Assembly (NCBI GenBank): GCA_016584495.1 | Contig: WAID01000001.1 | Coordinates: forward strand, 992,001 to 1,056,000 | Length of the DNA: 64,000 nt | Reading direction: 5' to 3' | Source of the DNA: Celoporthe dispersa | Lineage: Eukaryota > Ascomycota > Sordariomycetes > Diaporthales > Cryphonectriaceae | Part shown: positions 55,305 to 64,000 of the stretch, piece by piece | How positions within the stretch are numbered: position 1 is the first letter of the stretch | Layout: each line of letters begins with the position of its first letter | Made by a program: the position numbers and the translations under genes | Notes under the pieces: generated by a model | The model's input: the letters and a program-made list of their open reading frames with translations, nothing else | Databases searched by the model: none | Told to the model about the DNA's origin: nothing

Positions 55305-56439
55305 GTCTGCTGGGCGTCGAGGTCGTCGTCCTCTGGAGGCTGTGGTGCTGGTGTCGTCGGAGCTGGTGACGTCGCGAGTATGGCGAGAATGACAATCGCT
55401 CAGGCCGTCGGCGGGGTAGCGACGCTGAAGGTGCCAGACGCAGGATCGTCTCTTGGAGCAGGCGAGACTCGAGAAGACCAAAAGAGTCGTCGAACGAGAA
55501 GTCAACACAGAGGGAAGGGCGGAAAGACCCACGCACACCAGATAGACCAGCGAGGTAGGTAGGGAAATCGGGGAAGGGGCCAGTCAGGTCGAGCAGAACA
55601 AACGAGAGTTGAACGGTGCAGGAGGGTATGTGCAAGGAGCTGGGTGAGTAAGTACTATGAGATAAGCGCCGAGGCCTCATTCGCAGGTGCTGCGACCCTT
55701 CCCGCAACAGCCCTGGGGCGGCAGGAGAACAGGGGTCATTAGTGGGAAGGGCAACATCGAAAGAACGCCCCGCTGATCTGGCTGATTACCACCATGTACC
55801 GTACTTTGCCTGGGACGCCGACGAACCCTCAAGAAAACTCAAAACACAATCCCACGTGTACTGTACAACCTTGAAATTTCGCGGTCAGGCTCTGCTACCG
55901 TAGTACCCTGCGCTTCAGAATTCAATGGACTTTTAAGATCTGGTGTAACCGCGAATAGTATCTGTCATTCCCACCACGCATTTCCTCTGCTGCTGAGGCT
56001 TTCTCCGAGCTGCAGGGCTTCCCTGCCGCCGCTGGCACCCAATGTCACTTGCCTGCCGTTGGTACTGCTGCTGGTTTCCATGACCGTCCATCAGATTCCA
56101 CTTTCTTCTGCTGGGGATCCCGAGTCCTCTCTGCGACAAATGTGTCACCGGCAGGCCCGTCCATTCCAGGCACCAGCCAGGGGCTGACACAAGGCTTGCA
56201 TGCACTTGCTTGTTACGGCCATAATTGCATAAGAGGCAGAGGGATCAGATTGGTAACACTTCGACACGATAAATTCTTTTAAGATCTCTACCATCCACCG
56301 AAAACCCTCTGGGAGTGGTGGGGACACACAAAAAAAAAAAAGAAGCAAATGAATGAACACATGTATTTGAGTCTGAGTCGGAGTCTGAGCGGACTCGTAC
56401 ACGCCTGAACGTGACGTGACTCTGCATGTGAAGTCGCGC
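55305..56439. other. Intergenic DSK2-THG1
   Basis: About 1.1 kb. DSK2 promoter and THG1 3' region; no gene supported. Confidence 0.6.
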
Positions 56440-57679
56440 TCATATTTCTTTGGGAACTCTACCCGGCTTGCCCGACAATATCCACGGTCGCCTGTCCCAG
56501 AACTCATCTTTGATGATGTCCAGATATTCTATCACCACCTTGGCCTTGGCGCGCTTCTTTTTCTCTTTTTCCGCCTGAGTTCTGGATTGCTCAGCCGGCT
56601 CGCCCAAGCTGTCTGCCTCTTCAGCTGCGTTGTGGCTCCCTGGCTCGACAAGTTCATACTGCAACAAGTCAGCAGCCGCTCTGTCGAGGCGTTTTCCAAA
56701 AACCTACATCTCTGAAAATGACGCTGCCCTTCTTGTATATCTCCGGCTCATTGTTGTAGTTGATACCGAACTTGGAGAAGAGGAGCTCATTCTTCTCGCT
56801 GGAAACAGTGCCCTATCGCAGGATCCGATTAGTATCGCACAGCGATGCCAGCCCGCGCCTACGTACTACGAGAGCCTGCTCAGCCTGTTGGTTGTTCATT
56901 CCGCCCTGTAGGATCAGTGCCCAAAATGTCGTATTGTAGAGATTGTTGATGTGACCTGCAGATATCAGCATTACCACCAAAACTTTGGGGTATATTGTGC
57001 CTCACAGTCTGCTTGTCTCCAGCTCATATAGTCCCGCAGGTTTGAGACGGAAGGATAGCACACCGCTCTCCCATCAAAGCTTGGAAGAGGTGGCGACAGA
57101 GGCTTGTCGGGGAAATATTTGGACCAGAGAAAGATGTAGTAGGATGTAAATGTTGAGACAATGGTTGTCACCAGCTTGCTGTGGAGTGTCAGGCCTGTGG
57201 CTGCTTCCAACTCTGAGGAAATACGATGCTTACCCCTCCCTTCTCTCAAACAGCTTGCAGGTCTTGTGGAAGACAAAGCTGGTCTGCAGTCAGGACAATG
57301 TTCTCCCTGCTCAAAGGGCACACAGCAAACCTGTACTCATCGCTGATTCCGTATGCGATGATCAGCTCGGGCAGCTCTGTCATGACAAGCTTTGCAGCCT
57401 CATTCATGAGGTCCAATGCTCTTCTATCGTTAGGCTTCTCGAATGAGTACTTGTTTGCAAACCTAATGTTTTTTCAGCCTCTGTTGCATCATCTATGGGT
57501 CAGTAACCCCAGGTCCTACTTTGTGAAGCCACGCCCATCGATCCTGACCACAATCCATGTGTTTGGCAGGAGGTGGTCTGGCCGCTCAAACTGCTTCACA
57601 TATTCCCACCTGCGAGCTGGTGAGTCAGATGGTTTTTTCCCTGGCTGGGACGAGATGAGGCGCACTTGGAATTGGCCAT
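56440..57679 (-). CDS. THG1: tRNA(His) guanylyltransferase Thg1
   Basis: Eight exons: 57679-57666, 57609-57520, 57462-57331, 57278-57234, 57178-57006, 56955-56867, 56812-56708 and 56658-56440. They total exactly 289 codons (288 residues) in intact frame. The catalytic residues are visible: first Asp in TWIVVRIDGRGFTKF, and Asp-Glu in IAYGISDEYSFVF (both across splice sites). Also conserved are KLVTTIVSTFTSYYIFLW, SWRQADCHINNLYNTTFW, LGTxxSEKNELLF-type sequence, and the C-terminal EFWDRRPWIL. The enzyme adds G at position -1 of tRNA-His, the identity element for histidyl-tRNA synthetase. The first coding exon is only 14 nt. Divergent from SWD1. Confidence 0.92.
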
Positions 57680-58113
57680 CTTGAAAGGTCTGGAAACAGC
57701 TTCTGGTGTTCCGCAGCTTCGTGCTTGCTATTTTTAGAGATCTCAATGACCTGAGAGACTGACGTGTGGGCATTAGGAGGTTGCGGCACTGAAGCCTTTG
57801 ATTCTCCCTTGGGGAAGAGAGACTGAGACCAGACTTCGGTGTCGCTATCTTATGCTGCAGTGGGGTCAGTTTGTTGGCTGCTACCCCCTGCCATCCCCCA
57901 CATTGCCAGTGGGCGATGGGTCCCTTGCACCTGGAAAGTAGCGTCACAGGGATCCACTCGCGCTGCTGCCAAAGCCCTGCAGATCAAGTCAATTAGGTGC
58001 ATGTGCCTCAAAACTTTGGGGCAGAAGGGCCATACTTATGTGCCTTTAACCCTCCATCGACGCAAACTGTAAATGCTTCAGCCCCTCACCAGGGCACTGA
58101 AACATTTGACAAG
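57680..58113. promoter_or_regulatory. Divergent promoter region, THG1 and SWD1
   Basis: 434 bp between the two start codons. No particular site identified. Confidence 0.5.
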
Positions 58114-59588
58114 ATGAACCTCCTACTATCAGACGACTATCTCCTTCAAGACTACCCCGAGAACATCACAAATACCATCCGGTCTGGCCACGCGACATGC
58201 CTGCGCTTCAACCGAAAGGGCGACTACCTCGCCTCTGGCCGCATCGATGGCACCGTCGTCATATGGGATCTGGACACTATGGGTGTTGCGCGCAAGCTGC
58301 GGGGCCATTCTAAGAGCATATCCTCGCTGAGCTGGTCAAGATGCGGGCGGTACCTGCTGTCAGCATGCCAGGGATGGAAGGCCATCCTCTGGGACTTACA
58401 GGACGGCAAGCGATATCGCGAGGAGCGGTTCAAGGCACCGGTGTACATAGCAGAACTCCACCCTTGGAACCAGTAAGCTGTTCCCGCCGTGGATAGCCGT
58501 ATGGTACGGCAGCCAGGAGACTGACCCGGTGCGCACATAGCCAGCAATTCGTCGTGTCCTTGTTCGAAGACCAACCCATCCTCGTCGACATCACCGACGT
58601 GATCGCACGAAAACACATCCTCCCGTCCGCGCCGAGACGCGTTAGTGTGGAAGACGACGCGGAGAAGAAGGCAAAGCAGGAGAAGGACGACGCGCGCCAC
58701 ATGACGACGGTCGCGATCTACACTGCCTCGGGCGACCACATCCTTGCCGGCACAAACAAGGGCAAGCTCAACATCATCGACGCGCAGACGCACGAGATAA
58801 TATACACGCACCCACGAGTATGCAGCGGCGTGGTCACCACGCTGAAGCTCACCCGCTCGGGCAAGGAGCTTCTCGTCAACGGGCAGGACAAGATCATCAA
58901 GACGTTCCTGGTGCCAGACCTCTCGGCGGAGAATCTCGATACGGACAGGATACAGTTGACCATCGAGCACAAGTTCGAGGATGTGGTCAACAGGTGCTCA
59001 TGGAACCATGTCACATTCAGCTGCACAGGCGAGTACGTGGTCGCGTCTACATACAACAACCACGAGCTATACATTTGGGAGCGTGGACACGGCAGTCTAG
59101 TGCGCATGTTGGAGGGGCCGAAGGAGGAGCAGGGCGTCATAGAGTGGCACCCCTCCAGAGCCCTGCTTGCCGCGTGCGGGCTGGAAACAGGGCGCATCAA
59201 CATCTGGTCTGTGACGAGCCCACAGCGGTGGTCGGCACTGGCCCCAGACTTTGTCGAGGTCGAGGAGAACGTGGAGTACATGGAGAGGGAGGACGAGTTC
59301 GACATACACCCGCAGGAGGAGATCAAGAAGAGGCGGCTTGATCAAGAGGATGAGGCGGTCGATGTGGTCACGATGGGCCATGCCGGTGTAGAACCTCCTG
59401 GTGGATTTCAGATACCTATCCTGTTCAACCTGGGAGACTCTGACAGCGAGGAGGAGTTCGTGGCTGTCTCTACAGGCACAATGAGACGAAGAAGTGCCGG
59501 AGAGGATGGCGATGGCGGAGAGAATACGGGTGTGGAGGACAAGGCCGGCAAGAAGACCGGCGCGAGGGGTAGGGCTAGAAAGAGATAG
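58114..59588 (+). CDS. SWD1: COMPASS subunit Swd1 (RbBP5 homologue)
   Basis: Two exons, 58114-58472 and 58541-59588, give 468 residues in intact frame. The conserved start is MNLLLSDDYLLQDYPENIT, followed by CLRFNRKGDYLASGRIDGTV, a first WD40 blade. Further blades are HSKSISSLSWSRCGRYLL, DHILAGTNKGKLNIIDA, GKELLVNGQDKIIKTF, GEYVVASTYNNHELYIWERG and GLETGRINIWS. After the propeller an acidic hinge (VEENVEYMEREDEFD) is typical of RbBP5, and a basic tail ends the protein. Swd1 helps position the Set1 methyltransferase that methylates histone H3 Lys4. An in-frame upstream extension exists, but the chosen ATG fits family conservation. Confidence 0.93.
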
Positions 59589-60627
59589 ATCGGCTCATGC
59601 GTATGAGTGAGCATCGACTAACCTACCATACTGTTCGAAATGAAGACTCGCGCCGTATCCCTGAGATAGATACTGTTGTTATGATCCTGCTCCGGTGAGT
59701 ACTTGGCGCTCGGACTTTACTATGTACGTGTCAAGCTGCCTTTAGTTGAGTCATCGGTAGAGAGTTGTAGAGCTATGCAGCGCATTAATTAGCCACAGCT
59801 GGAGGGAACAGGACCGCTGCCGTGAAGGCGCGAGCATCTGCAGCATGCTTTCGCAATGGTGCGGAAACTCGAAAAAATTGAAGAGAGTTGCTGGTACAAT
59901 AAGAAAATAATTAAGAATAGAACTTTGTACGATGGAGTAGAGATACCATGCAGGTACTTGTTGCTGCAAGTCAGCTCTGCAAAGCTTAGTGGCAGATATT
60001 AGTGCGACAGGGTCCCTACAGGTAGACGAGACCTTTTGTCAGCCGCTCAGCTTTACATAAGTCCTTAGGCCATTCATTCACTGCAGCACGGACCACCCCC
60101 AGCAGCTGGCCGCGCCGGTTGGCCTACATCTCTCGCCTCTCGATTTTCCCAACTCGCCCCAGTGCTTCAACCTCTCAACCCCTTCCACCCACACACGTAA
60201 CGCGTGTCGGAACCCGCGCAACACGACCAGGGCTCTTCTCCGGCACGAAACCTGAGAGAGGTGATTGAGGCGATTGATTTGACGTACTTTTGGAACAGTC
60301 GCGACGCTGGACGAGTTGACGAGGGCGACGAGTCGGTCCACTGGGGCCTTTGGGCGGCCTGGTTCGTGAACGTGGAGGATCGACCGACACAAATCCCATC
60401 GAGCAACTTCTGCGGCGGCGTCCCTTATCGATCAAGTGATTATTCGAGCATTCCTTTTTCCATCGGCTACGGTTTTCTCCCTTTTGTCCGCCGGGACGTG
60501 GTGCTGCGGCGGCCCGACCTCCACCTCACTTTGACATCGTCAGCTCTGCGCACCCCCAACACTGCCATCTCCCATCATCGAAACCGATTCCCTCGCCTGT
60601 ACGCGACACCCTACATAGGTCGCAAAA
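59589..60627. promoter_or_regulatory. RPB1 upstream region
   Basis: About 1 kb after SWD1. No gene supported. The last few hundred bases are presumably the RPB1 promoter and leader, pyrimidine-rich near 60120-60200. Confidence 0.55.
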
Positions 60628-63600
60628 ATGGCGAACCTGTACTTTCCGCACTCGAGTGCGCCCGTCAAGACGATCCAGGAGATCCAGTTCGGACTCCTGT
60701 CGCCGGACGAAATCAAGAGCATGAGCGTGGCGCATATCCAGTACCCCGAGACGATGAACGCAGAGAAGACACAGCCTCGCGAATTCGGCCTCAACGATCC
60801 CCGCCTTGGCTCTGTCGACCGCCAGTTCAAGTGCAAGACCTGTACTGAAAACATGTCCGAGTGTCCTGGTCATTTTGGTCACATCGAGCTTGCCACACCT
60901 GTCTTCCACCCCGGCTTCCTCAACAAGACGAAGAAGATCCTGGAGGTGGTCTGCAATTTCTGCAGCAAGCCTCTGGCTGACAGGGTTGGTAACGCCTTCT
61001 TTGTGCTGACTGCTTTCGGGTGCTGATGCTGATGCTTCTACTTCAGGAGGATCCTGACTTCGCCGCGGCTGTCGCGATCCGAGACCCCAAGACTCGCTTC
61101 AATCGTGTCTGGGAGGCTTGCAAGAAGAAGAAGAAGTGCGAGAACGCGAGTACTGCTAATAAGAGCAAGGACGAGGAGTTCGACCCCGACAACAAGCCCA
61201 AACAAGTCGCACACGACCACGGTGGCTGTGGCAACGAGCAGCCTCTGATCCGCAAGTACCCCCTCGAGCTTCGCCAGAGAATCCAGCAGCAGAAGGAGGA
61301 TGGCGGGTCTTCGAAGGACGTTATCGAGAAGCCCATCAGCCCTGAGAAGGTGCTCGAGATTTTCCGTAGGATCAGTGACGCAGACCTGGAAGACATGGGC
61401 TTGAACAAGGACTATGCGCGCCCCGAGTGGCTGATCGTCACTGTCTTGCCAGTACCCCCTCCTCCTGTGCGCCCGTCCATCAGCATGGATGGCACTGGCC
61501 AGGGGATTCGGAACGAGGACGATCTGACGTACAAGCTAGGCGACATCATTCGCGCCAACGGCAACGTCAAGCAGGCCAAGAATGAAGGCTCACCGCAGCA
61601 CATCATCAATGACTTCGAGCAGCTGCTGCAATACCATGTTGCCACCTACATGGACAACGACATTGCGGGCACGCCCCGCGCGCTGCAGAAGAGCGGTCGG
61701 CCTGTCAAGGCTATCCGTGCCCGTCTCAAGGGCAAGGAGGGTCGTCTTCGTGGCAACTTGATGGGAAAGCGGGTCGACTTCTCCGCACGTACTGTCATCA
61801 CGGGTGATGCGAACATCTCTCTGGATGAGGTCGGTGTGCCACGAAGCATCGCGAGAACCCTGACGTACCCGGAAACCGTCACTCCCTACAACATCGGCCG
61901 CCTGCATAAGCTTGTCGAGAACGGTCCCAACGAGCACCCAGGCGCCAAGTATGTCATTCGGTCAGACGGTACCCGAATTGATCTGCGCCACCACAAGCGC
62001 GCGAGTCAAATCAACCTGGAGTACGGCTGGAAGGTCGAGCGACACCTCATTGACGGTGACTATATCATCTTCAATCGTCAGCCCTCACTGCACAAAGAGT
62101 CCATGATGGGTCACCGTGTCAGGGTCATGCCCTACTCCACCTTCCGTCTGAACCTGTCGGTTACTTCTCCGTACAATGCGGATTTCGACGGTGACGAGAT
62201 GAACTTGCACGTCCCGCAGACTGAAGAGACGCGTGCCGAGGTCCAGAACCTGTGTCTGGTCCCCCTCAACATCGTGTCACCACAGCGTAACTCCCCGTTG
62301 ATGGGTATCGTTCAAGACTCGTTGGCTGGTGCCTACAAGATTTGTCGACGTGATGTCTTCCTCACGAAGGAGCAGGTGATGAACCTCATGCTGTGGGTCG
62401 AAGATTGGGATGGCATCATACCAATTCCCGCCATCCTCAAGCCAACCCCGCGGTGGACTGGCAAGCAGATCATCAGTATGATCATACCCAAGGAGGTCAG
62501 CCTCTCCATGGGTGGCAACAACTTTCCCCTCAACGACGATACTCAGAGGATTGTCAATGGCGAGCTTGTCTACGGTCTTCTTAACAAGAAGATTGTCGGC
62601 GCTTCTGCTGGCGGCATCATCCATATTGCCTACAACGAGCTCGGTCCCAAGGCGGCCATGCACTTCCTCAACGCCTGCCAGCGAGTGGTTGCTTACTGGC
62701 TTCTGCACAACGGCCACAGTATCGGTATCGGTGATACGATCCCCGATAAGGATACTATCTTGAAGATTCAACAAGATATCAACGGGCAGAAGGATCTTGT
62801 GGCGACCATCGTGGCAGAGGCGACCGCGAACACGCTGGAGCAACTTCCCGGCATGAGCATTCGAGAGACATTCGAGAGCAAGGTCTCTAAAGAGCTGAAC
62901 ACTGCCCGTGACAAGGCAGGTACGACGACAGAGAACTCTCTCAAGGATCTGAACAATGCAGTCACCATGTCTCGCTCTGGTTCCAAGGGCTCCTCGATCA
63001 ACATCTCACAGATGACCGCCCTCGTCGGTCAACAGGTTGTCGAAGGCAAGCGCATACCGTTCGGGTTCAAGTACCGAACGTTGCCGCACTTCACCAAGGA
63101 CGACTATTCTCCTGAGGCTCGTGGGTTTGTCGAGAACTCCTACCTCCGTGGCTTGACCCCCACCGAATTCTTCTTCCACGCCATGGCAGGTCGAGAAGGT
63201 TTAATCGATACAGCAGTCAAGACCGCAGAGACTGGTTACATTCAGCGCCGACTTGTCAAAGCGCTCGAGGATGTGACCGCGAAGTACGACGGCACTGTCC
63301 GAAACTCACTGAACGATATCATCCAATTTGTCTATGGTGAGGACGGCCTGGATGGCATGCACATCGAGAAGCAGAAGGTGGACTTCCTCGACATCTCGCA
63401 CAGCAAGTTTGACGCCAGATACAAGGTCGACCTGGATGACGCCAAGGGATTGAGCGCCAATCTCGAGAACGGCAAGCTGCTCATCAGCGACTCTGACGAA
63501 CAGAAACTGCTTGATGCCGAGTATGAGCAACTCGTCACCGATCGCGAGTCCATTCGCAAAATTTTCCTGAGCAAGGGCAAGATTGAAACCCAGATGCAGC

Positions 63601-64000
63601 TGCCGCTGAACATCGAGAGAATGATCAACAGCGCCATAGCGTTTTTCAGAATTGATCCGACGAAGCGGAGCGACCTGCGTCCTCGCGACGTTGTCCCCGC
63701 CGTCCAGGCTCTCTTGGCGCGTATGGTGGTGGTCCGAGGTGACGACCCGATCTCCAAGGAGGCCGATGAGAGTGCGACCATTCTCTTCAAGGCCCAGCTT
63801 CGATCGCGTCTAGCATTCAAGCGCCTGGCCATGGAGCAGCGCATTACCCGCCTAGCCTTCGAGCATATCCTTGGCGAGCTGGACAGCCGATGGTCCCGAT
63901 CTATGGTCAGCCCTGGCGAGATGGTCGGTGTGCTTGCTGCCCAGTCTATCGGGGAGCCTGCCACGCAGATGACGCTGAACACTTTCCACTTCACTGGTGT
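60628..64000 (+). CDS. RPB1: RNA polymerase II largest subunit Rpb1, truncated at window edge
   Basis: Exon 1 is 60628-60984; exon 2 starts at 61047 and is open to the window end (119 plus 984 codons, ending inside TFHFTGV). The N-terminal zinc site CKTCTENMSECPGHFGH and the second one (VCNFCSKPL with HDHGGCG) are complete. KRVDFSARTVITGD is the clamp/switch region. The metal A site NADFDGDEMNLH is near residue 500, where the three Asp bind catalytic Mg. The bridge-helix neighbourhood is in GREGLIDTAVKTAETGYIQR, and LAAQSIGEPATQMTLNTFH leads into the trigger loop, where the window stops. The C-terminal heptad repeats lie outside. The phase from 61047 to 64000 is consistent, so no net frame damage. 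Confidence 0.97.

Noticed and set aside
1..64000. Transposons with terminal inverted repeats, LTRs or CRISPR arrays
   Set aside because: No transposase, integrase or reverse transcriptase motifs, no long direct or inverted repeats, and no spacer-repeat arrays were seen by eye.

Overview
The window comes from a filamentous ascomycete (Pezizomycotina), most likely a Sordariomycete. Genes carry many short GT-AG introns (about 50-170 nt), coding DNA is GC-rich, and the content is typically fungal: a GH62 arabinofuranosidase, a Zn2Cys6 regulator, a UstYa-type remnant, and an NRPS-like adenylation protein. The species cannot be named from the sequence alone.

Left part (about 1-19.4 kb) is accessory. 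It opens inside an adenylation-carrier megasynthase (minus strand, cut by the window edge), followed by an O-methyltransferase and a 14-TM-type MFS exporter, which together look like one end of a secondary-metabolite cluster. From 8.4 to 19.4 kb, sparse genes sit among eroded remnants. The apparently working genes are a Cys-rich single-pass membrane protein, a 2-oxoglutarate/Fe(II) dioxygenase with a 23-bp tandem promoter repeat, and a secreted GH62 enzyme. The remnants are a P-loop kinase-like protein, an F-box, a UstYa fragment, a WD40 fragment and an FMO fragment.

Right part (19.6-64 kb) is conserved core genome: UTP11 (ribosome biogenesis), a low-complexity membrane-tailed protein, a second Cys-rich membrane protein, VPS53 (GARP tether), a GH18 chitinase-like protein with a degenerate active site, a Zn2Cys6 regulator, a heavily sequon-rich DUF1254/DUF1214 secreted protein, SDH4 (complex II), mitochondrial TyrRS, NPR2 (TORC1 control), DSK2 (ubiquitin shuttle), THG1 (tRNA-His G-1 addition), SWD1/RbBP5 (COMPASS), and RPB1 (RNA polymerase II), cut by the right edge. 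Long microsatellite-rich spacers lie at 22.9-26.0, 27.7-29.7, 32.4-34.7, 36.1-39.2, 41.2-43.9 and 45.7-48.2 kb.

A recurring oddity is that nine genes, core and accessory alike, need single-base corrections to read through, nearly all inside runs of one base. Where I could check, the corrected exon sums come out divisible by three. This points to residual indels in the assembly rather than to gene decay. Exon coordinates were worked out by hand from splice signals, reading frame and family conservation.
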